Of a stretch of DNA of 64,000 bases, positions 27,989 through 36,546 are shown piece by piece (within the stretch, counting starts at the first letter, position 1; every line of letters starts with the position of its first letter). The DNA is taken from contig JAJNNC010000005.1 in assembly GCA_021730635.1 (NCBI GenBank), forward strand, positions 372,001 to 436,000. The letters are read 5' to 3'. Under the pieces are notes generated by a model. The model saw only the letters and a list, made by a program, of their open reading frames with translations, was not told the DNA's origin and did no database searches. This DNA comes from Catalimonadaceae bacterium JC749. GTDB taxonomy: Bacteria > Bacteroidota > Bacteroidia > Cytophagales > Cyclobacteriaceae. Made by a program: the position numbers and the translations under genes.

Positions 27989-29394
27989 ATAATAGAGGTT
28001 TAGGTAGTAGTTAATATCAACAGTACATCCTGGGTCGGGATGTAATACAAATCATATCACTTCTTAAAATATTATCTCAAATACTGTAGGCTTCGTTTTT
28101 AAATATATGCGTGGATATGGTAACATCCTATACCTATTAAGGGGGATATTTCCTTTGTTTTAATATTTGCGTTTTTTTGCGCATAGTGTTTGGGTGTAAA
28201 GGCCTAGCCCTGTTTTAATGTGTTTTTACACCCACAGCTTTTGTCATCTTCAAAGTAAATCCATTGTCCAGTGGACATAACAAATCTGTCTTAGTGACAA
28301 TGTGACACTTAGTGAAAATGACATACCAATCCCTTGTCAGATCTGCTGGCAACCCAAAAAGTAAGACTATGCAAGATCATAAGCCTGACTTGCGGTGGCC
28401 AGAACCTGGTCAATAAAAACTGGTCAAATGTGTAAATTTTGTTTGGTAAGCTTATGCAAGAAATTTAGGTAGTAGAGTAACTGGTTTTGTAGTAGCCAAT
28501 TATCTTATAATTAGTTCTTACAATGCTTGGCCGTTTTTCATATTATATTGGTTAGTTACACAAAATTTTTCATATGGTAGTTTATAAGGTTCAAAATTTT
28601 GTAAACATATAAATCAACAAACTATTATACTGGAAGAGTCATTTTAAAGATAGTTGAAATAAATGTTGTTACAATTATTTTAGTAGTGAAATTAAATATT
28701 TAACCATTGGTCTATAAACAGCAATGTTTTTCACATTTTTTTCAAATTAGATCCAAATAAATAGGATCCATTTATGAAAAAGCTAATAAAATATGCAAGC
28801 TTAACTTGCCTTGACTTCGCGCTCAGGTTCGCAATATTGGACGACTAATTTCTTTGATAAGCAAGTTTTTTGACCAGCCTGCTTTGATAATTAGTATATT
28901 TGATAAATTTATATCATGTAAAGTATAGTATATTCTTTACATTTTTTTATAGCTTTTTCAGTTTGGCTATGTACCATTTATTCTTTCAGGCAACTAAAAT
29001 AATGGCTGTGCAAAATCGAAACAATACCTCATTCGAGGTATTTTTGCATTATTTTACTACCCTTTCTATCATCTCAAAATGAGGAAATATTAAAATAATT
29101 CAATTATATTAATAAAGTGTGAGCAAATTATATAAATAATCATATTTAAAAAAGCTATCCATGTATTCTGAAAATTTTTACTATAAGGAAGAAAATCTAC
29201 GAACCCCCATTACTAATCTATGAATAGGAAGGTTCTTCATCATTTGCTTATTCATATTCTTAGCTTAAGGGACAAAGTGCTTTTTCACCTTCAATCTGCC
29301 ACTCAGTGATTATTTGTAATTGAATTGAAATACATGTTTGTTTATCAGTCATTTTATAGTCTTTTCTACTAGAAGTTGTCCTTATTATCAAGTA

Positions 29395-29560
29395 AAAAAT
29401 GAGTATCTGAAGTAAGTATCACAAGTTTATCATTATAAGCCTCTTTTACAGCTATTACTACATTGTATACACACTCAATGAAAATTTTACTACTTCGCGT
29501 ATCATTCCAATGAAAGATCTTACCATCTCTCTTGTGCCACCAATTTTACCATTTCCAAAG
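29395..29560 (-). pseudogene. possible decayed transposase-like fragment
   Basis: Read on the minus strand, an open stretch of about 60 codons without a usable start ends at a TAG near 29369-29371. It contains IFHWNDTRSSKIF and VKEAYNDKLVILTSD. The DK-x-V-x-L-x-S spacing resembles the strand that precedes the loop in DDE transposases. A related frame lies 400 bases away. The match is by eye only and the fragment could be chance. Confidence 0.25.
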
Positions 29561-29629
29561 TTGTAGAAGGTTAGTGGTTAAAAGAAGTCAACAATTGCTT
29601 TTCTTTTGAACAGAAGTCATCTCTAGTCT

Positions 29630-29712
29630 GGGGGATTACTTCTTTCGGTCTGTGAGAAGTAATCCCAAAGTGCTTGAGAAGTAATCCCAATGTACCTGAG
29701 TAGTAATCCCCC
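29630..29712. repeat. 22-bp-period microrepeat with an inverted copy
   Basis: GAGAAGTAATCCCA occurs at 29654-29667 and 29676-29689, and GAGTAGTAATCCCC at 29698-29711, giving an exact 22-base period of 14 repeated plus 8 variable bases. An inverted copy, GGGGGATTACTTCT, lies at 29630-29643. Total about 83 bases, with no open frame across it. Units are too short and too few for CRISPR. Confidence 0.85.
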
Positions 29713-29754
29713 GGTTCAAGAGATTATTATCTTCAATACCGAGGTTTACAATCT

Positions 29755-29900
29755 TTCATGGAAGTCACCTTCTGACAATTTGAGTAATGAAGTGGATGAT
29801 CCATTTTTTATCATACCAAGAGGGAACTCCTGAAGCAAGTGTCGCAGGTTTGACAACACAAAGCCTCTTTTATTGTCATACCAAAGAGCTACACCAGGAG
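29755..29900 (-). pseudogene. possible decayed transposase-like fragment
   Basis: A minus-strand frame without a good start reads VALWYDNKRGFVLSN and then a Leu-rich stretch before a stop near 29752. The W-x-D-x-K-x-V-x-L-x-S pattern resembles PiggyBac-like DDE transposases (WkDnKpV-type motif). The nucleotides around 29835-29885 also align loosely with 29410-29455, both containing AAGCCTCTTTTA. This suggests two decayed copies of one element. Low certainty. Confidence 0.28.
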
Positions 29901-30314
29901 GCATCTTAAGAGAGCATAGTCGATAATGAATTATGAATTCCTATTTTCATGACTGGAATGCTGCTCGGGTAAGCAAGATTCCTCATGTACATTCGGGATG
30001 ATGAAGAACAGACAGAGAAGATTTTAATAATAGACAGGTAGCTAAGAGTCTGTGTGTCCTTCAGTGGCGACCGAGTTTGTGCGGCCCAACCACAATGGCT
30101 GGCAAACAAAAGAGATACAGAACATCCATGGTATCGCTGTTAAGAGATGGTAATTTACTCCCTTATCGTGCCATCAGCATAGGCAGGGAATAAGAACCCA
30201 TCGCATTGTGGGACAAATAATTCTCTTACAGGTACCTTTCCGATGTATTATTCATTATTTTGGAGAATTATGTTTTAGGGCTTTCTGTTGTAAAGTCAGA
30301 AGTAAAATTGAATT

Positions 30315-31505
30315 ATGCAAAGTATAGGTAAGTTAACACTCCCTCCCAATGAAGCTGAGCGTCTGCAAGCTTTGAAACGTTATGAAATTCTGGACACACC
30401 CCCGGATGGCTCTTTTGATAGAATTACTGCCTTGGCTTCCCGTCTGTTTCAGGTACCGATTGCTATCGTCAGCCTGGTCGATGAGGATAGAATCTGGTTT
30501 AAGTCGCATCATGGGTTACCGGGTGTTGAGCAAATTGATCGTGATCCGGGCCTTTGTGCTTCGGCTATTCTCACCGATGAGGTGTACCATATCAGCAATG
30601 CCATTGAAGATCCGCGCTCACTGGCGAATCCATTGGTAGCGGGTGCGTTCGGACTGCGTTTTTATGGAGCGGCGCCCCTGAAAACAAAAGATGGTTTTAA
30701 TCTGGGTACCCTCTGTGTAATAGATCAGAAACCCAGAGCCTTTTCTCAGGAGGAAGAAATGATCCTGAAAGATCTGGCAGCCATCGTGATGGATGAAATA
30801 GAACTTCGGATGGCCTCCCGAAAAGCGGTCAGAATGCAAAGCGAAGTGCTGGAAATCGCAGCCCATGATATGAAGAACCCTATTACCAGCATTTCTACGC
30901 TGGCAGAATTTATCCAGCGAGAAGAAAACAGGAATGTCATCACCGAGATGGCTTTTCGTGTGAAGAAATCTTCCGACAGATTAATCCATATCATAGAGGA
31001 ATTGCTGGAATCAGCTTTCATTGATGCGGGCCGCATTCACTTGAAAAAAGAAATGGTACCCATGGGTGAGATTGCTTCCGAAGCGGTCGCCTCCAACCAG
31101 ATTCTGGCCAAAGAGAAAGAGCAAATTCTAACGCTGCATTTGGAAGATAACCCGCTTGTCAAGGTAGACAGAGAAAAAATGCGGGATGTGTTTAACAACT
31201 TAATCAGCAATGCCATTAAATTCACTGAGAAAGGGAAAGCCATTACCATTACGGTAAAAGAAACGGCCGGGCAAGCCTACTTTGTGATCAAAGATGAAGG
31301 ACAGGGACTCACCGACAAAGACAAAGAGAAATTGTTCGGGAAATTTACGCGCTTGAGTGCACGGCCTACGGCAGGAGAAACTTCCACGGGTTTAGGACTT
31401 TCTATTGTAAAAATGCTGGTTGACCATCACGAAGGCCAGATCATTGCGGAAAGTGAAGGCAAAGGAAAGGGGAGTACCTTTACCGTAGTGTTATCTGTTG
31501 TTTAG
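30315..31505 (+). CDS. GAF-domain sensor histidine kinase (orphan)
   Basis: A 396-aa cytoplasmic kinase with no membrane segment. An N-terminal GAF domain (about residues 25-165) has the common FQVPIAIVSLVDEDRIWFKS and GTLCVIDQ segments. HisKA follows with the phosphorylated His in EIAAHDMKNP (His184). The HATPase_c domain (about 280-395) shows NNLISNAIKF, DEGQG and GLGLSIVK. It would sense a small ligand or redox state and pass phosphate to a response regulator. No regulator is encoded nearby, so the partner is elsewhere. Confidence 0.93.
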   Translation: MQSIGKLTLPPNEAERLQALKRYEILDTPPDGSFDRITALASRLFQVPIAIVSLVDEDRIWFKSHHGLPGVEQIDRDPGLCASAILTDEVYHISNAIEDPRSLANPLVAGAFGLRFYGAAPLKTKDGFNLGTLCVIDQKPRAFSQEEEMILKDLAAIVMDEIELRMASRKAVRMQSEVLEIAAHDMKNPITSISTLAEFIQREENRNVITEMAFRVKKSSDRLIHIIEELLESAFIDAGRIHLKKEMVPMGEIASEAVASNQILAKEKEQILTLHLEDNPLVKVDREKMRDVFNNLISNAIKFTEKGKAITITVKETAGQAYFVIKDEGQGLTDKDKEKLFGKFTRLSARPTAGETSTGLGLSIVKMLVDHHEGQIIAESEGKGKGSTFTVVLSVV

Positions 31506-31877
31506 ACTATATTCTTCCAATAGCGTTTGATCATTGTTTAAAGGTTCAAAAGGGAAAGCCTGCCATTCCATACGAAAGCGAGGAATTTACGCTTTAACTT
31601 TTGCCACCGAGTTCACAAATAGCAGTCAAGAAACACATATGTTCTCACCTATACACTTTTAAGCAGCCTGACACAATTACTTTAAAATGAAATTATTTGT
31701 CAATTATTGATGATCATGTATTTATACAACATTTCAGTCCTTCAATAATTCAGTCCTTATACTTACATCTAAACTGCCTACACAAGATCCTTCCCTTGCA
31801 ACGGAATGAAAGGAAAGTATGTAAGGAAAAGCCCGGAGGTAGATTCCAGGCTTTTTTCATAGGGAAAGAATGGCAAC
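31506..31877. other. convergent intergenic region
   Basis: A 372-base gap between convergent genes. The only structure seen is the hairpin near 31827-31857, listed separately. The short plus-strand frame here runs into the opposite gene and has no family character. Confidence 0.6.
31827..31857. terminator. bidirectional hairpin terminator
   Basis: AAAAGCC (31827-31833) pairs with GGCTTTT (31849-31855) around a 15-base loop. On the plus strand the stem runs into TTTTTT; on the minus strand it ends in GCTTTTCC. It sits between the convergent histidine kinase and DUF4469 genes, just past the stop of the latter. Confidence 0.65.
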
Positions 31878-32579
31878 TTAACTCACTGAAATGGGCGTAG
31901 GGAGCTCTGCCCGCATCACCTCTTTCTTGATTTTTGCCTTCACACTGACCAGGTAATCACCGGGTGCCAACGTATCGGGTACCATAAAAGAAACTTCTCT
32001 CGGCTTCACATCAATAATAGTGTCCACTGCAAATTCTTCATTGGTACCAACAGTCGTAAAGTATATACCCTGTGCTACATCCTCAGGGTCCACCCGCAGG
32101 TTTTCCCCCAGTATTTTGGCCGGCTGGCCCTGGGTCGCCTGCGTATCACTGGTCTTGGTGATTACATCATAAAAACTCTCCAGGATAGGCACCGTCTTTG
32201 GTGCCGTTACTTTTTTCACCTCAATCTCGTTGGTAACATGCTGTAAGCGCTGACCAGCATATACATTGAGTTTGATGTTATGCCGATTGCGGTCAAAACC
32301 ATCATGTCTGTCCCGGAATACACTTGTCACTGTGGGCGAAATGGTAAAAAGGGGTGTCACAATTTTTTTACCACGCCTGAGCATAAACTCCAACGCAATG
32401 AATTCTTCTTCTATCACCGACATTATCTGAGAACGGCTGATGCCTACGTTACGATGGGCAATCATGTTGATCACGTCGTCTATCGTGTTTACTTTTTTGT
32501 GCATGGTAACCGCCCGGTGGTCCAGCGGATCCGGCGTCAGCACATTGTCCATGAGAAAGTAAGGTAACTTGTTTGCCAT
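31878..32579 (-). CDS. DUF4469 (IG-fold) protein with an HU-like N-terminal domain
   Basis: A 233-aa protein. The N-terminal half starts MANKLPYFLMDNVLTPDPLD and contains the IDDVINMIAHRNVGISRSQI segment (about residues 33-52), typical of the HU-like DNA-binding domain found with DUF4469 in Bacteroidota. From about residue 130 the TIG/IG-like fold follows (PAKILGENLRVDP, then FMVPDTLAPGDYLVSVKA). No signal peptide, so it should be cytoplasmic. Family function is not established; relatives are annotated as DNA-binding. It stands alone, with a 763-base region upstream. Confidence 0.8.
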   Translation of the reverse strand: MANKLPYFLMDNVLTPDPLDHRAVTMHKKVNTIDDVINMIAHRNVGISRSQIMSVIEEEFIALEFMLRRGKKIVTPLFTISPTVTSVFRDRHDGFDRNRHNIKLNVYAGQRLQHVTNEIEVKKVTAPKTVPILESFYDVITKTSDTQATQGQPAKILGENLRVDPEDVAQGIYFTTVGTNEEFAVDTIIDVKPREVSFMVPDTLAPGDYLVSVKAKIKKEVMRAELPTPISVS

Positions 32580-33342
32580 AATTCTTACGATTTAGATTTA
32601 AAATGAAATATTTGATTTTAGGGAGCCCAAGGTAGGGCAGTCATGGATGGCATGCAGTGCAGGAACAGTAGTCTGAGTACACAGGAGCCGAATCAGGGAA
32701 AGTTGAACCGCTAAGACAAAAAAAACTGTTGGAGAAGACCGATAGGGGAGGATCACCATATTTTCACCCAAGCCTCATGCCGGAAATAGAATGTAGTTCA
32801 TCAAGTAATCATAACAAAAACAAGATTATATATAATAAATTTAATTATAACTATTAATTTCAGTAGGAAAATTTCCACTCTAAATAGTATCATACCCTAC
32901 GAACCAGCAAAAATCATATTCCAAAAAATTATACTTCAATCAAACACAGGTAATCAAGTTCGTTACAATCCAAATAATTTCATAAACCAACCAACTCACC
33001 AAAACTAACAACACCCCCATGCACCCTTCCCCGTTAACCGTACACCCTTTACCCTTTTACCGTTCACCGTTCTACCGTACCACCGTATACCATAATACCG
33101 TACACCCTTCACCCCTTCCATCTTGAATAATACAAAAGTTTATTGCACCCCTAAAGAATATTTTCTTAGTTTGCGAGCGTTCTTTATGGAAACATATTTA
33201 AAGAAGAAAATTAATATGATCTCATGCTTTTGTCCAAATTATTTGGCCCCTAACACACTGAAAATAAATACGTTAGGATTAGGATAATATTTGGAATTTT
33301 TTTTGTAATTTGAGGGCAAAGGACTGTTTATTTTTTGGCTGT
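32580..33342. other. intergenic region with low-complexity ACC-GT repeats
   Basis: 763 bases between divergent genes, holding both promoters. About 33016-33110 is a low-complexity stretch with ACCGTT/ACCGTA and CACCCTT recurring many times on the plus strand. The rest is AT-rich and shows no open frame or tRNA. Related C/A/T-rich tracts occur upstream of two later plus-strand genes. Confidence 0.6.
33016..33110. repeat. degenerate ACCGTT/ACCGTA low-complexity tract
   Basis: Many copies of ACCGT followed by T or A, interspersed with ACACCCTT, such as ACCGTTCACCGTTCTACCGT near 33057-33078. It is imperfect, without a fixed period, and non-coding. It lies about 230-330 bases upstream of the Wzi-like start. 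Confidence 0.7.
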
Positions 33343-34815
33343 ATGAAATTAATCCAACAAGCTATCGCTGCCAGCCTTTTACTGTGGGGAACTACCGCTC
33401 AGGGGCAGTATCTTGACTCCCTGCAATTCACTATTGGAACCACCGCTACCGTGGCACAAGAGTCTTATCAGCCCCTCTGGCTGGTCGCTAACCGGTTTGG
33501 TGTTATCAGTGATCAAAGGGCTGATCTCTCTACCCATATCCGTGTGGCTAACAAACATCTGCTGGGTAGTAAGGCACAATTGTATAATTACCTTAGAAAA
33601 TACGAAGGGTACCCTGAAATATCCATCGCCTATGGGCTGGATCTTTACAATAATTATCACTTTCAGGATGTCATCATTCAGGAAGGCTTTGTAAAGCTCA
33701 GCTATAACCACTGGCAGATGAGAGTGGGTCGGTATGAAGAAATCATAGGAGAAGTGAATCCGGAACTCTCCAGCGGGTCCATGGGAGTGAGTGGCAATGC
33801 CCTGCCCGTTCCCAAGGTAAGTCTGGCCGTCACGGAATATACCAATGTCCCCCTGACGCAGGGCTGGGTGCAGTTTAAAGGCATCCTGAGCCATGGCTGG
33901 ATGGAAAAGGAAAGGTTTGTGGAGAAGCCTTACCTGCATGAGAAAAACCTGTATGTCAGAATAGGAAAAAATGGGTTTCATGTATTCGGAGGGTTCAGCC
34001 ATTTTGCCATCTGGGGAGGGAAACATCCGGTCTATGGCAAGCTCCCCGATGAACTGTCCGATTTCAAGAAAGTGGTTTTCAGCAATATGGAAGATATGAC
34101 CAATCCGGAAGAGGCCAAAAACGGAGATGCCATAGGCAATCATCTGGGCATGGTAGAGCTGGGCTTCCAGGTGAAAGTGCAGGATGTCGCTTTCAAAGTG
34201 TACAACCAGACCCCTTTTGAAGATCATGAAGGCGTGAATCCTTTCAAAGACCGTAATCAGCTGTTGGGTTTTTCTGTGATCAACCAAGGGCCCCATACCT
34301 TTTTCTCTGCCTTAACGCTGGAATTTCTGGATACCCGGGGCTATGGCGCGAATCCTACGCGCGATTATTTTGAGAATAATTACAATAATGCCATTTACCA
34401 GTCTGGGTGGAGCTACTGGGGCGATGTGATCGGTACACCGCTATTTTTTACCCGGAGGAGAGCCAATTATTATTTTGATAAAGCCCTCACGGGTTCTTAC
34501 CGGTGGAATATCATGAACAACCAGGTGAGGAGTATTCATTTGGGATGGAAAGGGTATTTACCAGCCGATCTGAGTTACAGAACCCTGCTCACCTATACAG
34601 AAAATTATGGAAACTCTTTCAATTCTATAGAATTTGCCCCTTCTAAACAGCAGTGGTATATCATGCAGGAAATAGCTTATCAGAAGGAGGGATGGAAGGT
34701 ATTGGCAGATGTGGGATGGGATGTAGGAGATTTAAGTAAAAACATTGGTTTTTTGTTAGGCGTAGAATATGACCTGCACTATTTGTGGCATTCAAACGGA
34801 AATTTTGGAAATTAA
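33343..34815 (+). CDS. capsule assembly Wzi family outer-membrane protein
   Basis: A 490-aa outer-membrane protein. From the chosen Met (MKLIQQAIAA) a signal peptide runs to TTAQG-Q. Family segments include QPLWLVANRFG (about residue 40), MRVGRYEEIIGE (about 127) and FGGFSHFAIWGGKHPVYG (about 208), matching the capsule_assem/Wzi family that anchors capsule to the cell surface. The upstream Met at 33310 would spoil the signal peptide. It lies outside the polysaccharide locus, about 5 kb from its end, on the opposite strand. The protein probably serves that capsule. Confidence 0.88.
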   Translation: MKLIQQAIAASLLLWGTTAQGQYLDSLQFTIGTTATVAQESYQPLWLVANRFGVISDQRADLSTHIRVANKHLLGSKAQLYNYLRKYEGYPEISIAYGLDLYNNYHFQDVIIQEGFVKLSYNHWQMRVGRYEEIIGEVNPELSSGSMGVSGNALPVPKVSLAVTEYTNVPLTQGWVQFKGILSHGWMEKERFVEKPYLHEKNLYVRIGKNGFHVFGGFSHFAIWGGKHPVYGKLPDELSDFKKVVFSNMEDMTNPEEAKNGDAIGNHLGMVELGFQVKVQDVAFKVYNQTPFEDHEGVNPFKDRNQLLGFSVINQGPHTFFSALTLEFLDTRGYGANPTRDYFENNYNNAIYQSGWSYWGDVIGTPLFFTRRRANYYFDKALTGSYRWNIMNNQVRSIHLGWKGYLPADLSYRTLLTYTENYGNSFNSIEFAPSKQQWYIMQEIAYQKEGWKVLADVGWDVGDLSKNIGFLLGVEYDLHYLWHSNGNFGN

Positions 34816-34929
34816 TATTTTGCACGTAACTTTCGCACAGATTTTGATGGAAAACATAATGTAATAAAAATCGTTGAAATTACATTAGATACCTATTTTT
34901 TTGGAATTATTTGGGACTAAGATTTTTTT

Positions 34930-35688
34930 ATGATGAGAGCACTGACTTTTCTACTTCTAGCCAGCTTATTCATAGCGGCCTGCCGATCTGAAAGTGATGA
35001 TTTTAACCCCGACAAAGTTGATTTTATCACACTGGGCAACTGGGATTCTTTAGGCGTTCCTAACTATTTATGTGAAAGAGCCGCTCCCATAGCGCCTACT
35101 ACTGTAGACAATTTCTTCTCGACCTTTACGTCCAGAGTGGATGCTACCCTCAAATATCCGCAGTGGTTCCAAAATGCACCCAACAATAATATTGTGCTTC
35201 AGGAAGACACAGATATCACTATTTCTTTCTTGTTTGAGGAAGCAGAAAATACGAATATTCTGGGATATTATACTTTCCCCACAGAACAGCCTCCTGGACG
35301 GCCTAATGACATTACAGACTTTGTCATTCTCTTCCCTAATGTGACACACCATGATGAAAATGTATTGCTGCAGGGCGATAAAATCTGTCTGGATGGATTT
35401 TCTGCCGGTACGACCGTGGGTTTCTTTCTGGTGGTACAAGGCTGGGAAAACAGCGAAATTACCAAAGGAAAATACTTCCTTTTCTCTAACAGCGAATTCA
35501 ATGAGGTAGAAGAAAACGAATTGAAGCAGAAAAGTTTGTTGCTCTATGAAGGCGAAGGAAAGTTATTACTGACATTTGAGGCACTGCGTCCACCCTTGAG
35601 TGATAATGATTTTGACGATGCTGCCGTGGTGATAGAGTTCAGTAATCCCAATGCAATTGATACTTCGCAACTTATTCAGGTACCCTGA
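34930..35688 (+). CDS. DUF4114 domain lipoprotein
   Basis: A 252-aa secreted lipoprotein. The signal peptide ends at lipobox IAAC (Cys18). The C-terminal region shows the DUF4114 pattern: AGTTVGFFLVVQGWEN (about residues 160-175) and LTFEALRPPLSDNDFDDAAVVIEF (about 217-240), with the Asp-rich DNDFDD probably binding calcium. The family occurs in surface proteins of unknown role. It lies 114 bases downstream of the Wzi-like gene and may be cotranscribed. Confidence 0.8.
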   Translation: MMRALTFLLLASLFIAACRSESDDFNPDKVDFITLGNWDSLGVPNYLCERAAPIAPTTVDNFFSTFTSRVDATLKYPQWFQNAPNNNIVLQEDTDITISFLFEEAENTNILGYYTFPTEQPPGRPNDITDFVILFPNVTHHDENVLLQGDKICLDGFSAGTTVGFFLVVQGWENSEITKGKYFLFSNSEFNEVEENELKQKSLLLYEGEGKLLLTFEALRPPLSDNDFDDAAVVIEFSNPNAIDTSQLIQVP

Positions 35689-35741
35689 CAGTTAGCTAAA
35701 ACTTTAATTTTTTTAGGCACTTGATTGCCTGAAAATAGTAG

Positions 35742-35782
35742 AGCCATAAGCCTTGCTTTTCTGTAGCATCTTATGGCTTTTC
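35742..35782 (+). terminator. intrinsic terminator after the DUF4114 gene
   Basis: AGCCATAAG (35742-35750) pairs perfectly with CTTATGGCT (35770-35778) around a 19-base loop, followed by a short T run. It sits 54 bases after the DUF4114 stop codon. Confidence 0.65.
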
Positions 35783-35808
35783 CATTTTGAGAATGCTCAA
35801 AAATCTCT

Positions 35809-35852
35809 TCATTGCAGACCTGACCAACAAGAAAGGTTAATGTCTGCAATGA
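35809..35852. other. perfect 11-bp inverted repeat
   Basis: TCATTGCAGAC (35809-35819) and GTCTGCAATGA (35842-35852) are exact reverse complements around a 22-base spacer. It follows the terminator closely and is followed by TTTTAC. It could be a second terminator, a protein site or part of a small mobile repeat. Confidence 0.6.
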
Positions 35853-35913
35853 TTTTACTGTTGTATTCACTTTTTTCTTATTCCAGCGGAAATCCCTAAA
35901 ATAACGAACGGTT

Positions 35914-35958
35914 CTGGGAGTCACCACTCTGGGAGTCACCACGCTGGGAGTCATCAAA
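35914..35958. repeat. three-copy 15-bp tandem repeat
   Basis: CTGGGAGTCACCACT, CTGGGAGTCACCACG and CTGGGAGTCATCAAA start at 35914, 35929 and 35944, an exact 15-base period. The unit keeps frame, but no supported gene spans it. Confidence 0.85.
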
Positions 35959-36187
35959 AAAGTTAAGCCATCATCGCATTCTTCCTGAATTTTCCGCCAC
36001 CGCACTCCATTTGCAACTTTCCTAAAATATAACCAAACGCATAATATGAGTAACCTGAACCAAAGCGCAGGAATTCTCCATTCCGGTCAATCCTTCTATA
36101 CGTAGTATGATCCTTTTACTCAATGAACGCATCGTAGCCTGAATCCAATGGTACTACCAGGCTTTAGCACTGACTGTCCTCCTGTTG

Positions 36188-36333
36188 AAATCATCAAATT
36201 TCCTCTCTACACCACATTCACCATTCATCATTCACCATTTAACATTCAACAATTAATACTCACCATTCATCATTCACCATTCATCATTCAAAACCTAACA
36301 TTCACCATTCAACCATCCCCACACCCTCCCTCA
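36188..36333. repeat. G-free CATTCA/CACCATTCA low-complexity tract
   Basis: 146 plus-strand bases contain no G. The tract is built from variations of CACCATTCATCATTCA. After it, TCAGTCCTTCAGTCCTTCAG continues the pyrimidine-rich pattern to about 36380. It lies 213 bases before the porin start codon. Confidence 0.85.
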
Positions 36334-36381
36334 GTCCTTCAGTCCTTCAGTTCTTCAATCCTTAACACCTTCAATCCTTTC

Positions 36382-36478
36382 TACGTAGTAACAACCATCG
36401 TAAATACGCTAATTAATACGTAATTATTCTGTTGTAAGAAAAAAAAGAAAAATATTTTTACGTATAATTACGTAATTA
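36382..36478. promoter_or_regulatory. TACGTA palindrome cluster, candidate operator of the nitrate genes
   Basis: TACGTA occurs at 36382-36387, 36417-36422, 36459-36464 and 36469-36474. The last lies in TAATTACGTAATTA (36465-36478), a perfect 14-base palindrome. AATTACGTAA recurs at 37843-37852 before the transporter gene. The gaps from this 10-mer to the start codons are nearly equal (71 and 69 bases). This suggests a shared binding site, by inference from position. Confidence 0.5.
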
Positions 36479-36546
36479 ACAAATTCTTTTATACCTTTAC
36501 CTCCGTCAATGCGCTAGACTTCTTGTTTCATCTAAATTAGTAAACC

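Larger units (their letters stand above)
27989..30314. other. 2.3-kb gene-poor region flanking the polysaccharide locus
   Basis: Mostly AT-rich sequence with frequent stops on both strands. The first about 150 bases probably hold the minus-strand promoter of the polysaccharide genes. Three copies of TTTGATAA lie at 28853, 28883 and 28899, and TATATTTG at 28895-28902 matches a Bacteroidota -7 element, but no gene follows it. A 22-bp-period microrepeat sits at 29630-29712. Two short minus-strand frames with transposase-like character lie near 29400-29550 and 29755-29890. No intact gene is supported. Confidence 0.6.
35689..36546. other. intergenic region with hairpins, microrepeat and G-free tract
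   Basis: 858 bases without a credible gene. In order it holds small hairpins at 35715-35730, 35742-35782 (terminator) and 35809-35852, a three-copy 15-base repeat at 35914-35958, a 146-base G-free CATTCA tract at 36188-36333, and TACGTA palindromes at 36382-36478 before the porin gene. A 109-codon minus-strand frame covers the hairpins but has no family character. Confidence 0.7.

Noticed and set aside
28900-29082. 60-codon frame after a promoter-like TATATTTG
   Set aside because: It starts at TTG, is dominated by Phe/Ser/Leu from AT-rich sequence and shows no family.
29630-29712. CRISPR-like array of 14-base repeats
   Set aside because: Repeat units and spacers (about 8 bases) are far too short, there are only three direct copies, and no cas gene is present.
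29906-30109. 67-codon minus-strand frame
   Set aside because: No recognisable domain, Ser-rich low quality, and its neighbours are decayed sequence.
33379-34296. 305-codon minus-strand frame opposite the Wzi-like gene
   Set aside because: It is the antisense shadow of a well supported outer-membrane protein gene.
35676-36005. 109-codon minus-strand frame as a gene
   Set aside because: It spans hairpins and a tandem repeat, has no family character, and overlaps the end of the DUF4114 gene.
36148-36423. 91-codon plus-strand frame in the CATTCA tract
   Set aside because: Its protein is a translation of the low-complexity repeat (His, Thr, Ile, Phe repeats), so the frame is open only because the tract lacks G.
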